Source of the DNA: UBA4656 sp002405525
GTDB taxonomy: Bacteria > Pseudomonadota > Gammaproteobacteria > Xanthomonadales > Ahniellaceae
Length of the DNA: 64,000 nucleotides
Reading direction: 5' to 3'
Assembly: GCA_036723735.1 (NCBI GenBank)
Contig: DAIMGT010000004.1
Span: forward strand, 40,904-104,903
A program made the position numbers and the translations under genes. The notes beneath the pieces were generated by a model, which was not told where the DNA came from, ran no database searches, and saw nothing but the letters and a program-made list of their open reading frames with translations. Below, one piece after another: positions 17,422-28,131 of this stretch; the stretch's first letter is position 1, and each line of letters begins with the position of its first letter.

Positions 17422-17736
17422 GCGGCAGCGCGACGGACGCTCTTCCGGGTGGGCCGTGGAAGTCCCGCCCGCGAATCCGCGACGTCGGCGCCCGGTTTGT
17501 GTCGGCGTCGTCCCGGACTGCGGCGATGCGCTACCGTCCACGGCCGAAGCATCGCGCTCGCCGTCGCCGCCGCGGGAGCCAGGTCTCTTGGCCTGTGAAA
17601 AACCCACATCCTGAGGGTTTTCCAGTCGTGAGTCCGGCGCAGGTCCGGACCTGCTCCAGCGAATCATGCACGTGCGCGCATGACCCGCGTGCGGGCCATC
17701 CATGGCCTGCCCGGGAGGCTGTTTTCTCACACCCTC
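17422..17736. other. Intergenic region between convergent genes
   Basis: 315 bases between the phosphatase-like lipoprotein gene and the 3' end of lptG. Apart from the inverted repeat at 17597-17622 nothing was recognised; ORFs crossing it have no family features. Confidence 0.5.
17597..17622. terminator. Inverted repeat between convergent genes
   Basis: GAAAAACCC and GGGTTTTCC enclose a 9-base loop, giving a stem of at least 7 pairs with A-rich and T-rich outer flanks on both sides. This suits a bidirectional terminator for the convergent lipoprotein and lptG transcripts. Confidence 0.55.
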
Positions 17737-18819
17737 TCAGGCGTGGCGGCGGAAATACCACGCCACGGCGAGCGCCAGCACGGTGGCCGGCACCACCTGC
17801 AGAAGGCGCGGATCGACGCCGTATACCGTGCCGACGTTGCCCAGCGCGCGTTGCGCGAGGTTCCAGCCCACCGCCAGCAGGATGCCGATGAACAGCCGTT
17901 TGCCCAGCCCGCCCGAACGCAGCGTTCCGAACGCGAACGGCAGGGCGATCAGCACCAGCAGCAGCACGTTCAGCGGATAGAAGACACGGCGCCAATACGC
18001 GGTGCGCCACTCGCTGGCGTCGAGTCCGTTGCGGTCCAGGTGTTTGATGCCGGCGGCGAGGTCGGCGAGCCCGAGATGCCGCGGCTTGACCGCCGAAAGG
18101 CTCAGCACGCGCGGGTCGATTACCGACGGCCAGGCGTAGTCGACGAAGCGTTCGCTGGCCACCGCGTCCTCGCCCAGCGTCTGGCGGACCACGTCGTGCA
18201 GGACCCAGCCGCCGGCTCCGTGCTCGCCGCGCGCGGCGGTGGAGATCCGCTGCAGCCGGCCTTCAGCGTCGAACTCGTAGACCCTGATGTCGAACAGCAC
18301 CACGCCGTCGCCGCGCATCTCGCCGCGCGCGGCGTTGAGCAGAGTGCCGCCGTCGCGCGCCCACACCCCGCTACGGCCGAGTGCGATCAGGTCTTCCGAA
18401 AGGGCGCTGGCCTGCACCTGCTGCGCATGGTGTTCGGCCCACGGTGCCAGCGTCTCGCCGCTGGCGGCGACCACCGCCAGCACCGCGCCGGCGGCGCCGG
18501 CGGCGGCGGCGGCGATCCGCGCTTTCGACAGCCCGCCGGCGCGCATCGCGGTCAGTTCGGCCGTCGGAGCCAAGGCGCCGAGCCCCGCCAGTGCGCCGAT
18601 CACGGCCGCGGTCGGAAACACCTCGTAGGCGCGCCGGGGCAGCGTCCAAGCCAAGTGCGCGAAGGCGGTGCCGACGGTGTAGCTGCCCTTGCCGATCGCG
18701 GCCAGTTCGTCGGCCAGCGCGGTGAAGGCGTCGAGCGCGACCAGCAGCAGCCACGTGGCGAGCAGCGCGCGCAGCACGCTTGCGGCCACGATGCGGTCGG
18801 AGCGCCGCAGCGTGATCAT
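17737..18819 (-). CDS. lptG: LPS export ABC transporter permease LptG
   Basis: LptG pairs with LptF and the ATPase LptB to pull lipopolysaccharide from the inner membrane and pass it to LptC/LptA. The start at 18819 (MITLRRSDRI) overlaps the lptF stop and yields 360 residues, the normal size. There are three N-terminal transmembrane segments, a periplasmic beta-jellyroll domain (about 130-270) and three C-terminal segments. TAELTAMRAGGLS is the LptG cytoplasmic coupling-helix region, and WRRVFYPLNVLLLVLIALPF the start of the C-terminal membrane part. LptB, C and A are not in this window. Confidence 0.95.
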   Translation of the reverse strand: MITLRRSDRIVAASVLRALLATWLLLVALDAFTALADELAAIGKGSYTVGTAFAHLAWTLPRRAYEVFPTAAVIGALAGLGALAPTAELTAMRAGGLSKARIAAAAAGAAGAVLAVVAASGETLAPWAEHHAQQVQASALSEDLIALGRSGVWARDGGTLLNAARGEMRGDGVVLFDIRVYEFDAEGRLQRISTAARGEHGAGGWVLHDVVRQTLGEDAVASERFVDYAWPSVIDPRVLSLSAVKPRHLGLADLAAGIKHLDRNGLDASEWRTAYWRRVFYPLNVLLLVLIALPFAFGTLRSGGLGKRLFIGILLAVGWNLAQRALGNVGTVYGVDPRLLQVVPATVLALAVAWYFRRHA

Positions 18820-19898
18820 GCCGGCCTGCCCACGCCGGAGCGTGCATCTGCGCGCAACTGCCAGGCGGCCAGCGCCAGTGCGGCGCCGTGCAGCCACCAC
18901 AAGCCTGCCGAATCGGGCAGGCTGCCGTCGGCGATCCAGCCGCGGCCGAGCCCCAGCAGATTGGTGTAGACCACGTAGGCCAGCACGGCGAGCAGGATCT
19001 TGGCGTAGCGCGGCTCGCGCGGCTGGCTGCGCGACAGCGGCACCGCCAGCAGGGCGAGCAGCAGCGCCGACAGCGGCAGGCCGAGCCGGAAGTGGAACTC
19101 CGCGCGGTCGATCGCCTCGTCGGAGGCGAGCAGTTCGGTGGTAGCGCGGCGCTTCTCCATCCGCCGCCCGGGATCGACCTGCTGGTCGTCGAGGCGGATG
19201 TCGTTGCGCGCGAAGCGCATCAGGCGGTAGCCGGGCTCCCCGGGCCTGCCCTCGACGCGGAAGCCGTCGTACAGGGTGAGGAAGCGCTCGCCACCCTCGC
19301 GGTCCTGGAACAGTTCGCCGCGTGCAGCGGTGGTGATGTCGAGTCGCCCGTCGCGCGCCTCGTGCACGAACAGCCGCTCGAATTGCGTGCCGTCGGGCGA
19401 CATCGCGCCGACGAACACCACGCCCCCGCGCCCGCGCAGTTCGATGAAGCGGCCGGCCTCCATGCCGGCCACCAGCAGCGAGCGGTTGGCGGCGTCGATC
19501 ATGCGGTCGGACTGGCGTATCGCTGCCGGTCCCAGCCAGAACGACAGCGCGGCCAGCACGGCGCAGGTCGGGAGCACGACCATGGCTGCCGGCCGCAGCA
19601 GGTCGAGGCTCGATACGCCGGAGGCCGACAGCACGGCCATCTCGGAGTCGCGGTACAGCCGCCCGTAGGCCAACAGCACCCCGAGGAACAGGGCGAGCGG
19701 CAGCACCAGCGGCAGGCTGTCGACCGAGCGCAGGCCGATCTGCGACAGCAGCAGGCCGGCCGGCATCACCCCGCGCGCCACCCGGTCGAGGGTGATCGAC
19801 AGCATGCCGCCGAGCACGACCAGCAACAGCACCGCGCCCACCGCGCCGCAGGCGGCGAGCAGTTCGCGCAGCAGGTAGCGGTCGATGATGCGCGGCAA
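18816..19898 (-). CDS. lptF: LPS export ABC transporter permease LptF
   Basis: Partner of LptG. There is no ATG at the family N-terminus: the first suitable start is TTG at 19898, giving MPRIIDRYLLRELL and 360 residues, equal to LptG and near the usual 366. N-terminal helices, a periplasmic jellyroll (about 100-260) and C-terminal helices are evident. The coupling region reads YRDSEMAVLSASGVSS, and the C-terminal half begins FHFRLGLPLSALLLALLAVPLS. It is transcribed divergently from pepA, 96 bases away, an arrangement typical of gammaproteobacteria. Confidence 0.93.
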   Translation of the reverse strand: MPRIIDRYLLRELLAACGAVGAVLLLVVLGGMLSITLDRVARGVMPAGLLLSQIGLRSVDSLPLVLPLALFLGVLLAYGRLYRDSEMAVLSASGVSSLDLLRPAAMVVLPTCAVLAALSFWLGPAAIRQSDRMIDAANRSLLVAGMEAGRFIELRGRGGVVFVGAMSPDGTQFERLFVHEARDGRLDITTAARGELFQDREGGERFLTLYDGFRVEGRPGEPGYRLMRFARNDIRLDDQQVDPGRRMEKRRATTELLASDEAIDRAEFHFRLGLPLSALLLALLAVPLSRSQPREPRYAKILLAVLAYVVYTNLLGLGRGWIADGSLPDSAGLWWLHGAALALAAWQLRADARSGVGRPA

Positions 19899-19994
19899 GA
19901 TGGTGACAGGGTCCGGTAAGATCTGCGGCCCGTGCGCCGGCACCGCGGCGCGTGAGTCTATCTGCTGCGGCGGCCGCACGGCTGCCGCCCGGAG

Positions 19995-21473
<1,479 letters not shown>

Positions 21474-21483
21474 GCGACGCCCC

Positions 21484-21906
21484 GTGGCGCGCGCCGATTT
21501 CTACATGATCGACCGTGGCCAGCACCGCGACGATCCGCTGATGGTGGTGTGCATCCTCGCCCGCAAGGCCTACGAGGCGCGCCAGCCGCTGCTGATCCTC
21601 GTCCGCGACGAGGCGCAGGCCGCGGCGATCGACGACAAGCTTTGGGCGTTCGACGAGAACGCATACATCCCGCACCAGATCGCCGGTGACGCCGACGACG
21701 AGGTCACCGCGGTGCTGGTCGTGCCGCCCGGCGTTGGCACTCCGGACCGCCCGCTGGTCATCAACCTGCGTGACGAGCCGGCGCCGGGCGCCTGGGAGCG
21801 GGTGCTCGAGGTGGTGCCGCCCGACCCCGCATTGCGCGAAGGGTCGCGCGCGCGCTGGAAGGCGTACCGCGCACGCGGCATCGAACCCGTCAAGCACGAC
21901 CTCTGA
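21484..21906 (+). CDS. holC: DNA polymerase III chi subunit HolC
   Basis: HolC links the clamp loader (through HolD) to SSB during replication. GTG 21484 gives 140 residues, the family size. The N-terminus ADFYMID, the middle KAYEARQPLLILVRDEAQAA, LWAFDENAYIPHQIAGD and PLVINLRDEPAP follow the HolC pattern, including the FIPH-like segment. It is 10 bases after pepA. valS, the usual next gene, is not adjacent here; instead a convergent RDD-family gene follows. Confidence 0.92.
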   Translation: MARADFYMIDRGQHRDDPLMVVCILARKAYEARQPLLILVRDEAQAAAIDDKLWAFDENAYIPHQIAGDADDEVTAVLVVPPGVGTPDRPLVINLRDEPAPGAWERVLEVVPPDPALREGSRARWKAYRARGIEPVKHDL

Positions 21907-21927
21907 GTACGGCGCGCGGCGCGCCGG

Positions 21928-22365
21928 TCAGCCGTGCCGCACCGCCACCACCCGCGTGCGCGCGGCAAGGTCATGCCACATGCGGCGGTCGCGGTCGACG
22001 AAGGCCCACAGCACGCCCAGCATCCCGGCGCCGAGCGACACCAGCAGCACTGCGAAGCGCAGCAGGGCGCGCGCCCAGCCGATGTGGCCGCCGTCCGCGC
22101 CGACCACCGCCACCCGCCATGCGCGCATGCCCATGGTCTGGCCGCCGCGCCGCCAGGACAGGCCGAGGTAGAAGAAAGCGGCGCCCAGCAGGACCAACCC
22201 GAACCACGGGGTGTGCGGCGGCACCGCCTGCATCCCGCGCGCGGCGGTGACGCCGAAGGTGACGAGGATCCAGATCGCCAGCAGCGGGAAGCAGTCGTAG
22301 GCGCCGGCGGCGAGGCGGCGCCAGGGCGCGGCGGCCGGTGCCGGGGGAGCAGGGAGTGCGTCCAT
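21928..22365 (-). CDS. RDD-family membrane protein
   Basis: The start at 22365 gives 145 residues with the RDD signature: WRRLAAGAYDCFPLLAIW at the N-terminus, LSWRRGGQTMGMRAWRVAVV in the middle and FVDRDRRMWHDLAARTRVV at the end. Three hydrophobic helices are visible. The N-terminal motif is AYD rather than the canonical RxxDxxxD, a common variant. An earlier in-frame ATG would collide with the xerD start. Members are often small transport or envelope proteins of unknown role. It faces holC tail to tail and xerD head to head. Confidence 0.85.
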   Translation of the reverse strand: MDALPAPPAPAAAPWRRLAAGAYDCFPLLAIWILVTFGVTAARGMQAVPPHTPWFGLVLLGAAFFYLGLSWRRGGQTMGMRAWRVAVVGADGGHIGWARALLRFAVLLVSLGAGMLGVLWAFVDRDRRMWHDLAARTRVVAVRHG

Positions 22366-22387
22366 CGCCCGATGATAGATTGCACGC

Positions 22388-23311
22388 ATGTCGACGCGTC
22401 GTCCACCCGCGGCCGCGGCTCCCGATGCGCCGCCCATCGTCGCTCGCTTCGCCGGCGCTGCGTTCGGCGAACTCGGGCTGTCGCGCAACACGCTCGCCGC
22501 GTATCGCAGCGACCTCGCGCACTTCGCGCGCCACCTGGCCGCCCGCGGGATTGCGTTGGAGGTCGCCGATCGCGCGGAGATCTACGACTACCTGGCGCTG
22601 CGCCTGCGCGAGGGCTACCGCGCGCGCAGCAACGCGCGCCTGCTGTCCTGCCTGCGCCACTTCTACCGCTGGCTGCTGCGCGAGGGCGCGGTCGCCGCAG
22701 ATCCGACCGCGCTGGTCGAATCGCCGAAGCTGCCACGCGGCCTGCCGAAGGCGCCCGGCGAGCGCGAGGTCGAAGCCCTGCTGGCCGCACCGGACATCGC
22801 CGCCCCCGAAGGGCTGCGCGACAGGGCGATGCTGGAGCTGCTCTATGCCACCGGCCTTCGGGTCGGTGAACTGGTGGGCCTGCGGGTCGACGAGGTCAAT
22901 CTGCGGCAGGGCGCGCTGCGCGTGTGCGGCAAGGGGGGCAAACAGCGTCTGGTGCCGATCGGGGACGAGGCGCAGCATTGGCTGTCGCACTGGCTGGCCG
23001 AGGGGCGACCGGCGCTGCTCGGCCGGCGCACCAGCGCCGACCTCTTCGTGACCCGGCGCGGCGCCAGGATGACGCGGCAGGCGTTCTGGTTGCGGTTGCG
23101 GCGTCACGCGCTGGCCGCCGGTATCGCGCGACCGCTCACGCCTCACGGGCTGCGCCACGCGTTCGCCACCCATCTGCTCAATCACGGCGCCGACCTGCGC
23201 GCGGTGCAGATGCTGCTCGGGCACGCCAGCCTTTCCACGACCCAGATCTACACCCTGGTCGCGCGCGAAGGGCTCAAGCGCCTGCACGGCCGACACCATC
23301 CGCGGGCGTGA
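22388..23311 (+). CDS. xerD: Site-specific tyrosine recombinase XerD
   Basis: XerD acts with XerC at dif to resolve chromosome dimers. The 307 residues have the N-terminal SAM-like core-binding domain (about 20-110: LSRNTLAAYRSDLAHF) and the catalytic domain. The Arg of ATGLRVGELVGL (near 157), Lys of CGKGGKQRLVP, HGLRHAFATHLL (near 252), LGHASLSTTQIY with the His and the nucleophile Tyr (near 289) are all present. Placement before dsbC, as in many gammaproteobacteria, supports XerD over XerC. It is a housekeeping recombinase, not evidence for a mobile element. Confidence 0.93.
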   Translation: MSTRRPPAAAAPDAPPIVARFAGAAFGELGLSRNTLAAYRSDLAHFARHLAARGIALEVADRAEIYDYLALRLREGYRARSNARLLSCLRHFYRWLLREGAVAADPTALVESPKLPRGLPKAPGEREVEALLAAPDIAAPEGLRDRAMLELLYATGLRVGELVGLRVDEVNLRQGALRVCGKGGKQRLVPIGDEAQHWLSHWLAEGRPALLGRRTSADLFVTRRGARMTRQAFWLRLRRHALAAGIARPLTPHGLRHAFATHLLNHGADLRAVQMLLGHASLSTTQIYTLVAREGLKRLHGRHHPRA

Positions 23312-23334
23312 CGACCCGCCTTGCGGCACAATCC

Positions 23335-23350
23335 GCCGCGGATCCGCGGC
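23335..23350. repeat. 16-bp perfect palindrome between xerD and dsbC
   Basis: GCCGCGGATCCGCGGC is fully self-complementary, 24 bases after the xerD stop. It could fold as a short hairpin in the xerD transcript. No T tract. Confidence 0.35.
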
Positions 23351-23432
23351 TGGTCGGAACTTCGGCCGCCGGACGGGGTCCATCTTCGGTGGCTTCGGCC
23401 ATCCCTACATTCCCTCAACGAGGAAAGCCCCG

Positions 23433-24158
23433 ATGTTGAAGGTGCTCTTCGCCGCCGCCGCGATGCTGGCGGTCGGTTCGACGTTGGCCGATGATGGCGC
23501 CGACCAACGCGTTCGCGCCGCGATCAAGGCCCTGGTTCCGGAGGCCCGGGTCGACCAGGTCGAGATGTCGGTGCTGCCCGGCTTCTACGAAGTGGTGATG
23601 GGCGGCCAGGTGATCTATGTCAGTGGCGACGGCAAGTACGTGGTGTCCGGCGTGGTGTGGGACGCGGCCGCCCGCAAGAATCTCACCGAGTCGCGCTATG
23701 CCGGCATCCGCAAGTCGGCGCTGGCCAGCGTGCCGGCCGACAAGCGGATCATCTTTCCAGCCAAGAATGCCCGCCACACCATCACCGTGTTCACCGACAT
23801 CGACTGCGGCTACTGCCGACGGATGCACCAGGAGATGGCGCAGTACAACGAGTTGGGCATCACCGTGGAATACCTGTTCTACCCGCGCGCCGGGCGAGGC
23901 TCGGAGTCCTGGAACAAGGCGGTGTCCGTTTGGTGCGCGGCCGACCACAACGGCGCGATGACCGCGGCCAAGAACGGAGAGCCGGTGCCGAACAAGACCG
24001 ACTGCAGCAACCCGGTCGATTCCGACTTCGAACTCGGCCAGCAGATCGGCGTGTCCGGCACGCCGGCCGTGATCGCCGCGGACGGCACCCAGATCGGCGG
24101 CTATCTGCCGCCGGAACAGATGCTCGAGCGGCTGCAGCAGCTGCAGGGAGGCCGCTGA
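23433..24158 (+). CDS. dsbC: Periplasmic thiol:disulfide isomerase DsbC
   Basis: DsbC is a V-shaped dimeric isomerase that repairs wrong disulfides in the periplasm. The 241 residues have a signal peptide (to about Ala19), a dimerisation domain (about 22-80) and a thioredoxin fold with CGYC near 125-128, the DsbC-type active site, and the cis-proline loop SGTPAVIAADG. Two further cysteines (WCAAD, KTDC) match the structural disulfide of DsbC. A partner DsbD is not in the window. Disulfide repair is relevant to the cysteine-rich secreted protein encoded at 42311. Confidence 0.95.
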   Translation: MLKVLFAAAAMLAVGSTLADDGADQRVRAAIKALVPEARVDQVEMSVLPGFYEVVMGGQVIYVSGDGKYVVSGVVWDAAARKNLTESRYAGIRKSALASVPADKRIIFPAKNARHTITVFTDIDCGYCRRMHQEMAQYNELGITVEYLFYPRAGRGSESWNKAVSVWCAADHNGAMTAAKNGEPVPNKTDCSNPVDSDFELGQQIGVSGTPAVIAADGTQIGGYLPPEQMLERLQQLQGGR

Positions 24159-24217
24159 ACGCGGTTCCGGCTGCCGTGCCGATCGCGCCGCGCGTGGAAA
24201 CCCGCGCAGCGCGACAT

Positions 24218-24223
24218 TAAACT
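24218..24223 (+). promoter_or_regulatory. Candidate -10 box TAAACT before purL
   Basis: TAAACTGCG resembles TACACTGCG at 10486 and 14770. If used, transcription would start near 24230, leaving no room for a ribosome site before ATG 24237 but enough before ATG 24252. Confidence 0.35.
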
Positions 24224-24251
24224 GCGCGCCCCGCGCATGGCCGGCTGCCCC

Positions 24252-27200
24252 ATGATCCTTCTCGACGGGCAAGACGCCCTCTCGCCGTTCCGCCTGGAGC
24301 GCCTCAACGCGAAGGTCGGCGCGCGGGCCGCGGGGTGCCGGGTCGCCGGCGCCCGCTGGCTGTACGCGATCGAGCCCGCGCCGGGCCCCGCGCCGGACCG
24401 CGATCGGCTGCTCCGGCTGCTCGACGCCAGCGGCGACGGCGCACCCGGCGACGGCGGAGCGCGGGTGCTGTTCGTGCTGCCGCGGCTGTCCACCATCTCG
24501 CCGTGGTCCAGCAAGGCGACCGACATCGCGCGCAGCGGCGGGCTGCCGGTGGCGCGGATCGAGCGCGGCCTGAGGCTGGAGGTCGACGGTCTGCCGGCCG
24601 ACCCGGCGGCGCGCGGCGCCGCGCTCGGCGTGCTGCACGATCCGATGACGCAGTCGGTCCTGGTCGACCTCGCCGAGGGCGGCGCCGTGTTCCTGCACGG
24701 CGAGCCCGCGCCGCTGCAGCGGGTGGCGCTGGGGACCGATCCGGGTCTTGCGCTGCGCGCCGCCGACGCGCGGCTGGGCCTTGCGCTTTCGGCCGACGAG
24801 ATCGACTACCTTGCGCTGTGCTTCGGCGAATTGGGCCGCGATCCCAGCGATGCGGAACTGATGATGTTCGCCCAGGCCAACAGCGAGCACTGCCGCCACA
24901 AGGTGTTCAACGCGTCGTGGACGATCGACGGGGCGCGACAGCCGCTGTCGCTGTTCGCGATGATCCGCAACACCCACGCCGCCCACCCCGCACACACGCT
25001 GAGCGCCTACAAGGACAACGCGGCGGTGGTGGCCGGCGGCGTCGCCACGCGTTTCTTCCCGGCGCCGGCCGGCCGGTGCTGGACCGCGGTGCCGGAGGAC
25101 ACCGCCTACGCGATCAAGGTCGAGACGCACAATCACCCGACCGCGATCGCGCCCTTTCCCGGCGCCGCCACCGGGTCCGGCGGCGAGATCCGCGATGAGG
25201 GCGCCACCGGCCGCGGCGCCAAGCCCAAGGCCGGGCTGACCGGCTTCAGCGTCTCCCACCTGCGCATCCCGGGCCTGCCCCGGCCGTGGGAGGCGCCGCG
25301 GACGCTGCCGCCGCGGATGGCGTCCGCGTTCGAGATCATGCGTGACGGCCCGCTGGGCGCCGCGGCGTTCAACAACGAGTTCGGCCGGCCGGCGCTGCTC
25401 GGCTACTTCCGCAGCTTCGAACTGGCGACCGACGACCCCACGCTGCACCGCGGCTTCGACAAGCCGATCATGCTCGCCGGCGGGCTGGCCAACATCCGCC
25501 TGCCGCACGTGGAGAAGGGCCGCCTCGGTCCCGGCGACGCGGTGGTCGTGCTGGGTGGGCCTGCGATGCTGATCGGCCTCGGCGGAGGCGCGGCGTCCTC
25601 GGTCGCCGGCGGCGAGTCGGCGGCCGAACTCGACTTCGCCTCCGTGCAGCGCGACAACCCGGAGATGCAGCGCCGCTGCCAGGAGGTCATCGACCGTTGC
25701 TGGGCGCTGGGCGATGCCAACCCGATCGCGAGCATCCACGACGTCGGCGCCGGTGGGCTGTCGAACGCGATCCCCGAGATTCTCAACGACTCGGGCGTCG
25801 GCGGCCGGATCGAGCTGCGCCGCATTCCCTGCGACGACCCGCAGATGTCGCCGATGCAGATCTGGTGCAACGAATCGCAGGAGCGCTATGTGCTTGGCCT
25901 GCCGCGCGACCGCCTGCCCGAGTTCGCGGCGATCTGCGAGCGCGAGCGCTGCCCTTTCGCGGTGGTCGGCCACGCGAGCGCCGACCGCCGCCTGGTGGTC
26001 ACCGACGAGCGCCTCGGCGGCGCGCCGGTGGACCTGCCGCTGGACGTCCTGTTCGGCAAGCCGCCGCGGATGCACCGTGACGCGCGCCGCCTGGCGCCGA
26101 CCGGGTTGCCGGGCTTCGACCCCGCCGGCCTCGACCTCGCCGCGGCCCTGCACCGCGTGCTGCGCCATCCCGCGGTCGGCAGCAAATCGTTCCTGGTTAC
26201 GATCGGCGACCGCACGGTCGGCGGGCTGTGCGCGCGGGACCCGATGGTCGGTCCTTGGCAGGTGCCGGTGGCCGATTGCGCGTTGACCCTGCGCGACTTC
26301 GAGGGTTTTGCCGGCGAGGCGATGGCGCTCGGCGAGCGCGCGCCGCTGGCCCTGCTGGACGCCGCCGCAGCCGCGCGGATGGCGGTCGGCGAGGCGATCA
26401 CCAACCTGATGGCCGCGCCGATCGCTGACCTGGGCGAGGTGCGCCTGTCGGCGAACTGGATGGCGGCGGCAGGGCAGCCCGGCGAGGACGCGGCGCTGTT
26501 CGACGCGGTGCGCGCGGTGGGTCTGGATCTGTGCCCCGCGCTCGGGGTGTCGATTCCGGTCGGCAAGGACTCGCTGTCGATGCAGGCGCGCTGGCGCGAC
26601 GCTGCGGTCGAGCGCCGCGTGGTGTCGCCGGTGTCGCTGGTGGTCACGGCGTTCGCACGCACCACCGATGCGCGCCGCGCCCTGACCCCGGAACTGCGCC
26701 TCGACGAGGGCGCCAGCGAACTGCTTCTGCTCGACCTCGGCGGCGGCCACCTGCGCCTCGGGGGGTCGATCCTGGCCCAGGTCCACGGCGGCTTCGCCGG
26801 TCCGGTGCCCGACCTCGACGATCCGGTTCGCCTGCGCGAGGCCTTCGCCGCGGTGCAGGCGCTGAATGCGGAGGGCCGACTGCTCGCGCTGCACGACCGC
26901 AGTGACGGCGGCCTGCTGGTCGCCGCGCTGGAGATGGCCTTCGCCGCGCGCGCCGGGCTCGACCTCGACCTCGCCGCGGTCCCCGGCGAACTGCCCGCGC
27001 GGCTGTTCGCCGAGGAGCTGGGACTGCTGCTGCAGGTGCGCGTCGCGGACCTGCCCGCGGTGCGCGCGCGCTTCGATGCCGCCGGGCTCGGCCCCTTCCT
27101 GCACCGCATCGGCGCCCCCTGTGCGGCGCCGGTGGTGGTGGTGCGGCGGGATGCGCGAGAGGCCCTGCGCGAGGACCTCGGCACGCTGCTGGCGGCCTGG

Positions 27201-28121
27201 GGCGAGACCAGCCATGCGATGCAGCGTCGGCGCGACGACCCGGACTGCGCCGACGAGGAGTACCGCGCGCTTTGCGACCCGGTGGGGCCACCCTTGGCGC
27301 CGGCGCTGGGTTTCGATCCGGCCGAGGACGTCGCCGCGCCCTATGTCGCGCGCGGAGCGCGGCCGAGGGTGGCGGTCCTGCGCGAGCAGGGGGTCAACGG
27401 GCAGGTCGAGATGGCGGCCGCCTTCACCCGCGCCGGCTTCGACGCCTGCGATGTCCATATGTCGGATCTCGCCGCGGGTCGGGCGCTGCTGGCGGACTAC
27501 CATGGCCTCGTCGCGTGCGGCGGGTTCTCCTACGGGGACGTGCTCGGCGCCGGCCGCGGCTGGGCGGCGGCGATCCGCTACCGCGAGCCGCTGGCCGCGC
27601 AGTTCGCGGCCTTCCTCGCCGATCCCGAGCGATTCGCGCTGGGCGTGTGCAACGGGTGCCAGATGCTGGCCGCGCTGAAGGACCTGGTGCCGGGCGCCGA
27701 ACACTGGCCGCGCCTGGAGCGCAACCGGTCGGAACAGTACGAGGCGCGCCTGTCGCTCGTCGAGGTGCTGGATTCACCCTCGCTGTTCCTGCGCGGCATG
27801 GGGGGCTCGCGCATTCCGGTCGCGGTGGCGCACGGCGAGGGCCGCGCGGCCTTCGCTGCCGTGGGCGACCGGGCGGCTGTCGCCGCCTGCCTGCGCTTCG
27901 TTGACGGCGCCGGTCGTCCGGCGGACCGCCACCCGGCCAATCCCAACGGCTCGCCCGGCGGACTGACCGGCTTCACCACGCCCGACGGCCGGGTCACGAT
28001 CATGATGCCGCATCCCGAACGCGTGTTCCGGTCGGTCCAGATGTCGTGGCGGCCCCGCGACTGGGGCGAGGACTCGCCGTGGATGCGCATGTTCCGCAAC
28101 GCGCGAGCCTGGTTGGGCTAA
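24252..28121 (+). CDS. purL: Phosphoribosylformylglycinamidine synthase PurL (large single-chain type)
   Basis: PurL converts FGAR, glutamine and ATP to FGAM in purine synthesis. The 1289 residues are the one-chain gammaproteobacterial form: N-terminal PurS-like domain (MILLDGQDALSPFRLERL aligns with E. coli), linker, two AIRS/PurM-like ATP domains (NSEHCRHKVFNA; KVETHNHPTAIAPFPGAATG) and a C-terminal glutamine amidotransferase with nucleophile GVCNGCQML near 1131 and the MMPHPERVFR His/Glu. ATG 24237 is an alternative start, but a candidate -10 box at 24218 and the family alignment favour 24252. A long antisense frame on the other strand is a shadow. Confidence 0.95.
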   Translation: MILLDGQDALSPFRLERLNAKVGARAAGCRVAGARWLYAIEPAPGPAPDRDRLLRLLDASGDGAPGDGGARVLFVLPRLSTISPWSSKATDIARSGGLPVARIERGLRLEVDGLPADPAARGAALGVLHDPMTQSVLVDLAEGGAVFLHGEPAPLQRVALGTDPGLALRAADARLGLALSADEIDYLALCFGELGRDPSDAELMMFAQANSEHCRHKVFNASWTIDGARQPLSLFAMIRNTHAAHPAHTLSAYKDNAAVVAGGVATRFFPAPAGRCWTAVPEDTAYAIKVETHNHPTAIAPFPGAATGSGGEIRDEGATGRGAKPKAGLTGFSVSHLRIPGLPRPWEAPRTLPPRMASAFEIMRDGPLGAAAFNNEFGRPALLGYFRSFELATDDPTLHRGFDKPIMLAGGLANIRLPHVEKGRLGPGDAVVVLGGPAMLIGLGGGAASSVAGGESAAELDFASVQRDNPEMQRRCQEVIDRCWALGDANPIASIHDVGAGGLSNAIPEILNDSGVGGRIELRRIPCDDPQMSPMQIWCNESQERYVLGLPRDRLPEFAAICERERCPFAVVGHASADRRLVVTDERLGGAPVDLPLDVLFGKPPRMHRDARRLAPTGLPGFDPAGLDLAAALHRVLRHPAVGSKSFLVTIGDRTVGGLCARDPMVGPWQVPVADCALTLRDFEGFAGEAMALGERAPLALLDAAAAARMAVGEAITNLMAAPIADLGEVRLSANWMAAAGQPGEDAALFDAVRAVGLDLCPALGVSIPVGKDSLSMQARWRDAAVERRVVSPVSLVVTAFARTTDARRALTPELRLDEGASELLLLDLGGGHLRLGGSILAQVHGGFAGPVPDLDDPVRLREAFAAVQALNAEGRLLALHDRSDGGLLVAALEMAFAARAGLDLDLAAVPGELPARLFAEELGLLLQVRVADLPAVRARFDAAGLGPFLHRIGAPCAAPVVVVRRDAREALREDLGTLLAAWGETSHAMQRRRDDPDCADEEYRALCDPVGPPLAPALGFDPAEDVAAPYVARGARPRVAVLREQGVNGQVEMAAAFTRAGFDACDVHMSDLAAGRALLADYHGLVACGGFSYGDVLGAGRGWAAAIRYREPLAAQFAAFLADPERFALGVCNGCQMLAALKDLVPGAEHWPRLERNRSEQYEARLSLVEVLDSPSLFLRGMGGSRIPVAVAHGEGRAAFAAVGDRAAVAACLRFVDGAGRPADRHPANPNGSPGGLTGFTTPDGRVTIMMPHPERVFRSVQMSWRPRDWGEDSPWMRMFRNARAWLG

Positions 28122-28131
28122 CCTCGGCGAC

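Noticed and set aside
18816..19898. Upstream extension of lptF into the pepA region
   Set aside because: The extended frame is His/Gly/Arg-rich and lacks membrane helices; the family N-terminus begins at the TTG.
22388..23311. Integrase as a sign of a mobile element
   Set aside because: All XerD features and the dsbC neighbour indicate the housekeeping dif recombinase.
23415..27704. 1429-codon open frame on the minus strand opposite dsbC and purL
   Set aside because: Composition is Arg/Gly/His-rich without any domain; it mirrors the codon pattern of purL and is a high-GC shadow.
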